From assembly GCA_947568835.1 (NCBI GenBank), contig OX387608.1, forward strand, positions 10,082,001 through 10,146,000: DNA of 64,000 nucleotides, in the 5' to 3' direction. Source of the DNA: Protonemura montana (taxonomy: Eukaryota; Arthropoda; Insecta; Plecoptera; Nemouridae). The position numbers and the translations under genes are program-made. Under the pieces are notes generated by a model, which did no database searches, was not told the DNA's origin, and saw nothing but the letters and a program-made list of their open reading frames with translations. Each line of letters begins with the position of its first letter. Position 1 is the stretch's first letter. This document shows positions 27,957 to 38,270 of the stretch, in pieces.

Positions 27957-28211
27957 CTGATAATCCATATAGTTGCCGTATCCCATGTGATTACACGTGC
28001 ACGCACACTGCTGGATGTGTTCGCGGATATCCGTCTCGACGTCCCACTCGGAGCACATGCCCATGGCCCCGTGGCACACCTGCACCCCAGGGGGCGGGGG
28101 CAGCGACGATGGGCCCGTCATCATGCCCCCGGGACCCCCATGGGACCCATGCCCTCCGAGCATCGCAGCCCGACAGCACTCTTCCATCTGCATGCCGACG
28201 CGGTGGCTCAA
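27957..28211 (-). CDS. Cys-rich internal exon of an unidentified gene
   Basis: A GC-rich, stop-free block of exactly 85 codons is bounded by good minus-strand splice signals: acceptor ...TCTCTGACTAG before TTGAGC, and donor TATCAG followed by GTAATT. Both junctions are in phase 0. The N-terminal half is Gly/Met/Pro-rich low complexity. The C-terminal half is compact with a C-x6-C-x15-C-x-C-x-C pattern (CHGAMGMC ... QCACTCNHMGYGNYMDYQ), which looks like a metal-binding or disulfide module. I do not recognise the family. No neighbouring exon could be linked within the window, so the gene probably has long introns. The plus strand is also partly open over these bases, but its composition is less protein-like. 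Confidence 0.55.
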
Positions 28212-30304
28212 CTAGTCAGAGAACACGACGCCACTGCACTCGACACAGTCAACATGGCCCGCACACCGCTTATTCCAAATACGGCGGAAACTTAGAAAAG
28301 TTATTTTGATTTTTTTTCTATCGAAACGTAATCAATCAGTGTCAAAAATTGTATAACAATTCCACCACGATTTTTTTTCTATACACTGCGATGTTGCCTA
28401 CTTTTTTTCTGCTTTTTTGTTTTGTTCATTGTTATTCTTCGTGTTGATATTGGCAAAGTTTTGCTGGTACACTTTTGTATATCGGCTACTGAAGTTCGAT
28501 TTTCGTTCAAAGTATTTCCGCGGGGTTGTTTTGCTGAGGGGAAAGGACGAGCGGGGAAACGTGGTTTCCGAATTGGCAGGAATGCCAATCTAGCTGGTGG
28601 ACACGACTGGAGCGACTCTGGCACTAGTTGCGGTCACAACGGCGAGTCGAGAGGTCGTTAGTATCAGGTGGATGTCTGAATGTGTTCGAACTAACTGAAC
28701 GACACGACGCGAAAGCCCTGGCCATCTTTCGAACTATTTCCCGAAAGTTAGCGCTGCCGCACGTCTCCTCTAGATAACTGATGAAAATGTCGATGCCGCG
28801 CGGTATCCCCTGGACTCTGTTCGCCCCGAGTCCAAAAAATGGTAAACAGCCAGAGCCGAGCACGGACTAATGATCACAAATGGCCTGCGCTGATTTTTTG
28901 ACACTTTTCAAAACAGGATGGGGGAGAGAAAAAGTGCTGTGCATGGCATGAATTTGAAAGGCTCTGACTCCACACCGTTACTCAGGGGCGGCGGCGACGT
29001 AGACGATAAAATATAACGGCGTCCGTCAGCGTTGGAAAAACTTTCACGTTCTTCTGTTTACTTTTTTTTTTGTATATTTATATATATATATATATATATC
29101 CGCTTAGGCTTTTCCGAAAATTTTTGCGAATGCAGAATATTTTCGGCAAACCTGCTGTCACTCGCAATTTCACTCCAAACGAGGGCGAAAATGTTCAATT
29201 AAAGTAAAATACACACTGCGATGAATTACTAATTGGTTCCAATTTGGAAAATTGTATTTGCTATCAAGTTTATTTAAAACCTTCTGTAAGAATTGCAACA
29301 AAATCGCGAACCGTTCGAAGTAGATGGCGCGTAAAATTGTCACCAAAGTCGGCAAACATTTTCAATTCCGACAAATTTAATTAATTTACTCGAGTTTAAC
29401 GACTGCGATTCAAAATTTAAGAGTCATGTCAATCAACCCATCGCCCAGCACTGCGAACCGCACAGCAGAATTCTACCACCCGTCGACCGCACACCGGTGT
29501 CCACACATGAATGAACACACGACGCTGTCACCCGACGTACCCGGCGAATTGCCACCGTCGCGTGTGTCCGTTGTCTACCCGGACGACGCTTGTGATCGTC
29601 TGGAGCCCGGGCACGGCGCCGCGACGCCTCTATCGCATCGCGGCGCCGCCAACGTCGACGCCGACGCGCTGAGAGTCGATCTCTCGCGAGGCTGCGCTCG
29701 TTCGGCAGCCGTCGGATGATGCGACGGGGAAATGGTGTGATCTTCATCAAACGCACGTTGGGCCAAGCAGCATCAGCATGCGTGCCGCGTGACAGGGTAA
29801 CCCGTGCTCGAGTCGTCGGTCATCTCGTCTAGAAGGGTCACTTGTCTAAAGTTTCGACAGCATGTTTAAGCAAATTTGATCTTCTGTAGATTCGAACCAG
29901 TCGCATGCAGTAGTATACCGTCACCCTCTTTGACACTCGAACATTTTACTATGCTTGGCTCTTAGCAGAACGACAAACATCTTTGCTTGGAAGGATTTGA
30001 TTTGGAATCGTTTTACCAACGACATGCGGCGACATAAACTCACTTTTTGAGTGACGTTCGATAAAGTTGTGATAGATGTGTGTAACGAAAGATGGTGTTA
30101 CATCACGTTAAGTTACGTTGCACTGCATTCACATCGGTTCCGGTATTTCCAAAAATAATTCGTTCAATTAATTTTGAAAGCCATTTTACTCAAAAGAGCT
30201 ACTTGAACACATTATTTTTTCAATTATTAAAAATAATAAATTATATATAATATAATGATATTAAATTATTTTAATTATTTAAAAAAAATACAAACAATTA
30301 TGTG
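28212..30304. other. GC-rich patches, no gene model supported
   Basis: GC-rich patches occur at 28,500-28,870 and 29,420-29,770. On the minus strand the second has an open frame (Ser/Ala/Arg-rich, ending near 29,575) with a GT donor-like site, but no acceptor is convincing. A TA microsatellite lies at 29,076-29,099. These could be exons or regulatory DNA of the gene that owns the 27,957-28,211 exon; I cannot tell. Confidence 0.45.
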
Positions 30305-30480
30305 CCCAAGAAGCTAGCTCAATGGGTTAGAGAAATACCCGTGATCGATGGAGATTGGGGTTTGAGTTTGGGAGATCGGAGATCGGAGTTTGGGCATCAA
30401 TTTTTGAGAGGGTTCCTAATAACCCTCAACTGAATACACTGCGCATTGCAAGCGTTAACAATTTAAATCAGATTTCACAA
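30305..30480 (+). repeat. tRNA-derived SINE (plus strand)
   Basis: The A-box-like TAGCTCAATGGGTTAGAG and B-box-like GGTTTGAGTTTGG are followed by the family body (gggcatcaatttttgag) and tail (ttgcaagcgttaacaattta). It is the most complete plus-strand copy of the family. Confidence 0.82.
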
Positions 30481-31873
30481 GATAAATGTGGTCTTCTCAG
30501 GGCCATTCCAAGATCATTTGAAGATAAATGCGCATTATTACGGTCTTCCAAAACCAGTCTACTTTTCTCGTAGCTATTCTTTTCAACAGTTAGGACTGAA
30601 ACTAACAACTTCAGGAAGTTAGCTGTATGACAAAGTTTCTCTAACAATGTATCCATGACTTATTCCATCGTCAACGTTACACAAATTGTCACTTATCAAA
30701 TACAAACCATGGGCGCGCATTCGCCTAGCCTCGCTTTACAAAAGCAACAACAGCTCTGCAGATTGCTGGAAATGCCCGGCGATATAAAATTTTCACGCTA
30801 CGAACCTGCGGATATTACTATCGTCGGATATGGTACTTATTTTTTTATGATCTAAGATTGAACGCATTCATAATGAATGATTGCTTTGTCCCAGTGGCTT
30901 GGCAGTTGGAAAACGAGCAAGCAATTGTACGCTGTAATGGTACAATCGATTACTTCTGAATTCTCCGTAAAGGTGGAGGTGCTTTCAATTTGTGAGACGT
31001 TTGAGATTGGACGCCGAGGTAATATACGGCGTCTTCGATGGAATATTATTGGAGAAAAAAGATGCACCTTTCTATTTGTGTGCACCTTTGGCTCCTTGGG
31101 ATGCAAGATCAGATCACAATTCTGACTTTCAAACAAACTCAGTGAATACGTTTCTAGATAACACATTTCAGAGTTGTGGGTGTAATTTTCGATTCTCTTG
31201 TGACGTTCTCGCTAATGTGTGCATGTAACCGTGTCTATGACGCTGATATCTCTGATTGAACGATTATTAGAGATTGATGCAATTTAATTGAAGGGGGTGT
31301 CAGTGATACGTTTTGGTATCAATCTATAATGCATATTTTATCTCGCGGAATTTGATAGCGTAATTGATGGATTTTCAAAAAAAATCGGTGACGCCATGAC
31401 CGGAGTTGAGCAATGGTTTGAAAAAATATATTTTAATGTTAGGTTAGGTTGTTAGATTATAGACGACATGTTGAAATTGTTTTCAGTGGTTACTTTTACT
31501 TGACTCAGCCACGTATTGTCACAAAATCGAGAATTTAGGCTAAATTATTTTGTCATATTTGACAACAAAAAAAAAACTGGCTTTTTTTGTGTGAAGTGAA
31601 AATGTGGAGAATGTTCAGCGAGAGAACATAATATTCCGGCAAATGCGCCACCAGTCGTTTTGGAGTGACATACGGACCAACTGTAATTTTTTAAAACATT
31701 GCAATCATGTCCGCCGTTTCCCTTTTGCTCCAAAGCTTTTGTCTTGCCAAGATCTTTTGCTTTTTGAGCTAACATAAGAATATTTCTACCAATTTTAACA
31801 ATCCTGTGAATTATTTTGTAGTTGTTATAAGTATTTTGAAATCCATGAGTTGGTAGCAATGATGAGGGAGCTA
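30481..31873. other. No gene supported
   Basis: Open frames at 30,655-30,855 and 30,992-31,228 (plus) are somewhat protein-like but have no start or splice context and no recognised motif. The rest is AT-rich. Confidence 0.5.
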
Positions 31874-32411
31874 GGGGGGTAGTCCTTGTGCTGGTATCTT
31901 CTCTCTCGGGTTAGACTGTAGCAATGCTGGGGGGCAGTTCTTGTGCTGGTATCTTCTCTCACGGGTTAGACTGTAGCAATGCTGGGGGCAGTCCTTGTGC
32001 TGGTATCTTCTCTCACGGGCTAGACTGTAGCAATGCTGGGGGGCAGTCCTTTTTCTGGTATCTTCTCTCACGAGCTAGACTGTAGCAATGCTGGGGACAG
32101 TCCTTGTGCTGGAATCTTCTCTCACCGGCTAGACTGTAGCAATGCTGGGGGGCAGTCCTCTTTCTGGTATCTTCTCTCACGGGCTAGACTGTAGCAATGC
32201 TGGGGGCAGTCCTTGTGCTGGTATCTTCTCTCACGGGCTAGACTGTAGCAATGCTGGGGGGCAGTCCTTTTTCTGGTATCTTCTCTCACGAGCTAGACTG
32301 TAGCAATGCTGGGGACAGTCCTTGTGATGGTATCTTCTCTCACCGGCTAGACTGTAGCAATGCTGGGGGGCAGTCCTTGTGCTGGTATCTTCTCTTACGG
32401 GCTAGACTGTA
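31874..32411 (-). repeat. 55-bp satellite, second array, inverted, about 10 copies
   Basis: Units of gctggtatcttctctcacg plus gctagactgtagcaatgctg are the reverse complement of the 8,159-8,876 array, with the same 53-56 bp spacing. Several two-unit blocks recur (for example the gtcctttttctgg and gtccttgtgctgg variants alternating), so local duplications of more than one unit have occurred. Confidence 0.95.
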
Positions 32412-33633
32412 TGTATCTTAAAATAAGAACTTTCGATGATATGATCAAAGATCATGATCCTTCTTAATTAATAATTTAATTGAAGAAAAATGAATGTAAA
32501 TGTGAATGGAAGAATTAGGTTGATAAACAAAATGTGACTTTACTAGATGGAATTTTGATAGATTTTCGATCTTGCAACCGAGACATATTGGGATAAAGAG
32601 GTTAATTATATATTAATTGTAAGTCTGAAATTGCTTGAGTTATTATCGCTATAATAGCAAAGATATGAAAATGATCTTATTAATTTCTAACGAAGAACTC
32701 GATTGTCACTTCCAAGATCTGATTGCAAGATAATTACATGAGGCCATTAAAACAAACAATCAGACTGTATCGTCTTACCTTATCGCGAAGTGAATTATAC
32801 GAGTTCTACCCCCAAGAGTAATGAGAGAAAAAAATTACCCATTAAAATATCAATTAAATTATTGCAGTAGTGCTGGCAAGATAAAATTAATTATGGTCTC
32901 TCGTCGTCGACTGTGACGCGTCATCTATAGCTATAGAAGATATTTTCTTGTCATCTAAGCAAGAGTTTTAATTAAAGTCTTCTTGGGCGAGGCTGCACTA
33001 AGCGCTCTGGTTGCCTCATTATATAAATTGAAATCGTGGCCTAGACATCTTCATATTATATTATACAGTCTGGTAATCGCAATTGTTCTGCGCGAAATAT
33101 TTAACTCGCTGCAATGCTGAGGTCTCATTGATTGAATGCTGATGAATAATGACTTAAGTGGGGTTACTTGGTTAATGAAAAATATAAATACTTGTAGAAT
33201 TACTTGGGACGTTCGTATAGGAGTGCGTTTAACTACTTTAGTCGCAATGGCAGTAGCTGTGAAAGCAGATTCGCATTGGGGGATGATCTATTAGGAGTAC
33301 AGAGGTAGCAGGGTACGGAGTTATGATGATCGAAATAGTTATAATTTTTTTAGATGATAAAATATCGGCTGATTTTTTTCTAAAAAAAACTAAAGATTTT
33401 TACTCAAATCTTGTAATAAAATGGCGACTGGTATATAAACTGATATGCTGATTTGTGATCATTCTAGTCAGCGCCTGTTCCCATGCCATGCCAATCAATG
33501 GTAAATTTAGCACAGGAACCAAAATTTAGGAAGCGGAACCTTTCTTTTAACAGATTATTTTTAAAATAATTTTATTAGCGGAACCGCTCGTTATTTTCAC
33601 TTTTTGTAATTGAAGCAATAATTATAATTTCAG
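32412..33633. other. No gene seen
   Basis: AT-rich sequence with no recognisable gene, RNA or repeat. Confidence 0.55.
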
Positions 33634-35855
33634 AATTTCTAACGGAGCGTTTGCTGGAAACATTTTGTTCTCTTCCGCCTCCCTGGTGTCGAAGGCAGCA
33701 CTCGCGGCACGTTGGGAGCGATATCGACTTCGAGGCATGCACCAAGAATGCAGCTCAACACTGCATTGTTTCGCCTGTAAGTATAATGCCCTATTTGGAG
33801 AGTGAACGGTTTGCTGTGTTGGAAACACCGGTTCTCGTGAGATCACCGAAGTTAAGCAACACTGCGCTGAGTCAGGTATTGGTTGGGTGACCATCATACG
33901 CATAACCAGTTCTGTGGAGGAGAGAGGTTGCAGGGATGAAAGTTAGTACAGCAACTACACTCGCGTTGCTTATCAACCTCTAGGACAGCATGGACTTGTG
34001 GAGGAATCCTCTTGTTCGAGTTGTACCGTCCATCAAAAGGGACATTAATTCGGTGATCACCTTGATGCTTTTCGACAGGAGTAAGCTACGTGCCGGCACT
34101 AGGATTCCCCTCCTCTCTTCTAGGTTTGGTTAGGTTTGTCATCATCCACTCATTCACAGACGCCATTAGACCAGCGCTACAGCGCCTGTTGTCAAAACAG
34201 TGCGTCGTTAAACTCCAGAAGCCAATTAAAACAATCTGTATTTACCTAGATTAAAATTTCTAGCCGGCTATCTTTTGATATTTTACGGCTGATTTCAATG
34301 ATACGCAGTTCTTACGTGAAGATATCTTCTGTTACAGTTGGCTGTCGGCCGAGGGATGGAAACGCTGGCACCGCGGACATCGCCAGAAACTCCGAAACTC
34401 TTCAACAGGTGAGGATTCGGTCCTAATACGTTGTTCGGTAGGCTGCTTGACGAGAGTGAGATCCGAATCGATAAGCTCCGAAACATGACCCGTACTCTGC
34501 TCTGTGACAATTGTTTGCCACATTTGTCAATAGTGTTACTGAATGCAACTGTAGAATGTATTATTTGTATGTAAGTCTAGTGGCACGCACCTACTGCCAC
34601 ATCGATTCAGACTGCATCTAGCAGTGGTGTAGCAAGGGTATAGGGTACGTCGCCCCGAACGCCTATTTTGCTTCCAGTGCAGAATAAGGATCAATAAGAC
34701 TTAAGAAATAATTGGGCGCCATTAAACTGGCGCCTGAACCGATTTTAAAGAATGGACATCTGAAGATTTTTATAGACTGGCTCCAAACTCCATTTTTTTT
34801 TTCGCTAGGATTTCTAAATAAAATCTGCACTGTGGTCCAAGTGAACCTCTCCTAATACATGGAATGACATGTCTCGTACTGTGTACTCAATCGGGTCAGA
34901 TAAAAACTTATGCATTGTTATTTTTTGACGACCCTAAATTACCCCCCCCCCCCCCCCCCCCCGACCAACGAGCCTGAAATACTGGCACCCCCACTGTAAT
35001 CAAGTGAACTTCTAGGAATATTTGTGGCTTCGTGTAAGGTAATTGTAAATTCCGTCTACTCACCTCGTGGGTAATAGGCATTCAGATGGCTCCAGTAAAT
35101 AGATATGCAATCAACCAGTGGCCAATCGAGCTAAGGGCGAGCTAATTTCAGGGAAAGTTTTGTTACTGAAGGAAATGAGTCTTGTTAGAGCAAAAGAAAG
35201 TGTTCGGCAGCAGTAATGCTGCCTATTATAATTGGTATGACTTTGGTAATAGTTCCAGTGCTTTGCACTGAGAACATTTGGTGTCAATCCACATACATTT
35301 CGCTAAAACCTAGGCAAATAAGCAATAAAAAATAATTCGCTTAGCATGAGTTTATCTCATCTGGACAAATATCTAACATTTGAACCTTCCTATACCCAGT
35401 TTAATCTAGAGATTAAGTCTTGATTTACCATCAGAAATATGGAGTTTCAAATGTTGGAGAAGTGTCCGAAGGAGATAAACCTGCCCAAACCCTCCTTAAT
35501 CTTCTTGTGTCATGTACACATGAACGGCACACCATGTCGGAGCCATGGTGGCTTCGGTTGTCAATAACCAATAAAAGCAGGGGTTATGCTAGGAAACGGA
35601 TATAAGCAAAATATAAGGCGTTTTAGTGTTGCTCATGGATGCCCTTCCTCATTCATCTTTGTTTTAGGTGGAACCGTCCCCGGCCGCAGTCACGAGAACT
35701 TGAAACATGAAGAGAACTTCGAGATATCGTCACGAAAAAGTATATTTCAAGGATCTCTACGCTCATTGTGCTATGATAAAAATGGTCAAAATGCCACTCA
35801 GTTAAAGCCCTCGAGTGTAACGCCCAAAGGACTGGAGACCTCATCACCATTTTAA
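33634..35855 (+). CDS. Small three-exon transcription unit, frame unresolved
   Basis: Three segments have consensus splice sites in order on the plus strand. Exon a is 33,634-33,776 (acceptor aatttcag, donor gcct/gtaagt). Exon b is 34,338-34,408 (acceptor ctgttacag, donor aacag/gtgagg). Exon c starts at 35,668 (acceptor tttgttttag). Joined, an ATG at 33,748 opens a 95-residue frame that uses the longest open part of exon c and ends in TAA at 35,853-35,855. Two other frames also pass through exons a and b and stop early in exon c, so the coding frame, or whether it codes at all, is unresolved. There is no recognisable domain. A 5S-type SINE occupies the first intron. A spliced noncoding RNA or the 3' part of a larger gene are real alternatives. 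Confidence 0.35.
33800..34160 (+). repeat. 5S rRNA-derived SINE, near full length
   Basis: Positions 33,824-33,895 match the 3' two thirds of eukaryotic 5S rRNA: aacaccggttctcgt, gatcaccgaagttaagcaac and ggttgggtgacc. A non-5S body shared with the 20,673-20,903 copy follows (gtacagcaactac..., gttgcttatcaacctct, tcttctagg), then a CAT-rich tail (gtcatcatccactcat). This is the layout of SINEs with a 5S head (SINE3 type). The 5S part is diverged and the gene end is absent, so it is not a working 5S gene. Confidence 0.85.
34942..34962. repeat. Poly-C tract, 21 C
   Basis: An uninterrupted run of 21 C, unusual in AT-rich DNA. A length error at this point in the assembly is possible. Confidence 0.95.
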
Positions 35856-36499
35856 GAGGTTACTATCGACAGCAAAATAACCTGGACATTTCACATCAAA
35901 GAGATTATATTATAAAAAAACAATTCTGAATGTATTTACTTTGCCCATTTTCAATTGCTGTTATTGTATGGAATACTTCTGTGAGATGGCTCAGTCGTCG
36001 TTTGTCAAATGGCTTTTTATTTTACAAAAGAGAACAAAGATCCATGACAAGGGCAAGTAGTAGGTAATCATTTTCTAATTATGTATGCCGCCCAAAAACA
36101 AAGTTCAACCAACAATTACGAAATGTTTCACGAGCACAACACTAGAGGAAAAAATACATTATTTGACATTAAGTTTTCCTGAATAACACTAATGAAAGCA
36201 AAACTCTCTCACTAAGGTTAAAGAATATTGAAAAGAAAAATGGTTTTTTAAACTGATGCGTTTTTACATGAATTAATGTATTGTTAATATAAATTAATTA
36301 TTTTTACTGACGATGGAATGTATTTTGGATGCTGCTAATGGACATTGTCTGAATGTATATTTCTCCATGTATGACCATTTTAATAAACAAAATAAACACT
36401 ATTTGTTATTTACCTATTATTAGTACCTGTTATTATTATTATTTACCTATTTATTGCCTTTAATCTATCAACTAATCAAACCTCATACAAAATTAAAAG
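35856..36499. other. AT-rich, nothing recognised
   Basis: AT-rich sequence with several AATAAA-like motifs that could end the small unit upstream (for example aataaacaaaataaac near 36,382-36,398), followed by short TTA/TTATTA repeats. Confidence 0.5.
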
Positions 36500-37036
36500 A
36501 AAGCCCTGGGGCGTAATACAATGACTAAAGAAAATACCTCCTCGCCCATTATACTTCCCTGGTGCGAAATGCCAAATTTTAGCTTCGTTAGAAATTAAAA
36601 AAAAGCCCTCGGGCTTAATACAAAATACCGAATCAAAGACCTCCTCGCCCATTATACTTCCCTGATGCGAACGGCCAAATTTTCACCAACTTTCAAGCCT
36701 CAAAAAAGCCCTGAGGCGTAATACAGATGACCGAGGCAAAGACCTCCTCGCCCATTATACTTCCCTGATACGAACGGCCGAATTTTTACCAACTTTCAAG
36801 CCTCGAAAAAGCCCTCGGGCTTAATACAAAATACCGAAGCAAAGACCTCCTCGCCCATTATACTTCCCTGATACGAACGGCCAAATTTTTACCAACTTTC
36901 AAGCCTCAAAAAAGCCCTGAGGCGTTATACAGATGACCGAGGCAAAGACCTCCTCGCCCATTATACTTCCCTGATGAAAATGGTCAATTTTCCGAGCAGT
37001 ATCAGCTGCCCTCAGGCAAAATACCGCCTCGGGCGA
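36500..37036. repeat. 103-bp tandem repeat, five units
   Basis: Units start at aaagccct near 36,501, 36,603, 36,706, 36,809 and 36,912 (spacing 102-103 bp). The most constant parts are gacctcctcgcccattatac, ttccctga and the GC hairpin-like motif (gccctcgggc, or gccctgaggcg in alternate units). Units alternate between the two hairpin variants. Confidence 0.95.
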
Positions 37037-37994
37037 TGTGCCTGCCCCTAGCTCATTCTCTGAAGTTTTTTTTTGTTCAATTTTGGAGGTTTACACAGAC
37101 GAATTCCCCAAATCGCAGGTTTAGCCATTTTCCACACAATTTTGCTGCTTTCGTTCTCTGCTACTTTCAAGATCCAACTGTGAAAATGTTGAATTTTGGT
37201 GGAGGAGCCAGGAACAGGTTCTGAATAATTACATCATATTGCATCACATCCATTTATTATCCACACTCGACGATTAACCAGCTTACATAAAAATCACCGA
37301 TTTATTATAAGTGTTCAATTACATCCATCAAAAGCTGTTCCTTATCCATTTAAGACCGCAACATTCTCCAAATCCATGTTCGTCCCAGATTGAACATTCC
37401 TATTGAAATCCTGGTAAAATAGAGCTTTTTTCTTCCAAAAAGTAGCTAATTGAAAATAGATGATCACAGAGCGGATGAAATTTAGTTCTAATCACGGACT
37501 GGTGGTGGCGATTCAAATGGGAAGGTATCAAAGAAAGAAATAACAATCACAGGCTGGTTGTATAATATTCAAAGTTGAATATATTTGTCAAAACATGGTA
37601 CATTAATTCATTACAAAGAACATTTTTGACAAATAGTGAAGTCCGTAAAAAGTTAAATACAGGTTGTATACAGATGTTTGAATTGGGGATACAAAAAAAA
37701 CTTTCACAATCCTAAACTAAATTTATGAAATCTGATCAGATGAGTCACTTTATGTCAATTGCCATTATACAAACGTTGGGTTTCTAGTAAGTCGGAGCCT
37801 CGGCGCCAATGTTGATACATATTCGCTAAAAATAGCAGACAGATGGCTTCGTGGAGGCTCAGTTGACATACAAACATTACATATTGTTATATTATAGATC
37901 TAAAATAAGGTATTATAATTGTAGTGACAAAAATTCAGGCATGCCAAAGATTACGTCAGTGTCCTTTTGAGTGTTGAAAAATTTATTTTTGTTA
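37037..37994. other. No gene seen
   Basis: AT-rich spacer between the 103-bp array and the 3' end of SF3B3. It may contain SF3B3 3'UTR and its polyadenylation site (a minus-strand AATAAA lies near 37,982), but the end is not certain. Confidence 0.5.
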
Positions 37995-38200
37995 TAACTA
38001 AAAGATTACTTGAATTTTAGACTGGTTTACACTATATTTATCTTATTGCCAACTACCAAAATTAACATACATACATCGAGTCGTAATTATTTAATTTTTG
38101 AGACTTGCGAAATGGACTGCCGGGTGGGCACCACTAGTTTACGGCTCGTTTGCTCCACAGAAATTCAAACAGTAGCACTAAGACTCGACTATTTGGCCCC
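37995..38200 (-). repeat. Dispersed repeat family A, copy 4 (inverted, diverged)
   Basis: On the minus strand it shows the AATTAAATAATTACGACTC and GAGCAAACGAGCCGTAAA blocks of family A. It sits just downstream of the SF3B3 stop codon, so the SF3B3 3'UTR may include it. Confidence 0.7.
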
Positions 38201-38270
38201 AAAAGCACAACACATAAAATTAAAGCATGGATTGACGTTTAAGCCTACTGCGTTCAAGCCCAACGTGTCT

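Noticed and set aside
33824..33895. Functional 5S rRNA gene
   Set aside because: The 5' third is missing, substitutions affect the stems, and no T-run terminator follows at the right place; the sequence continues into a SINE body.
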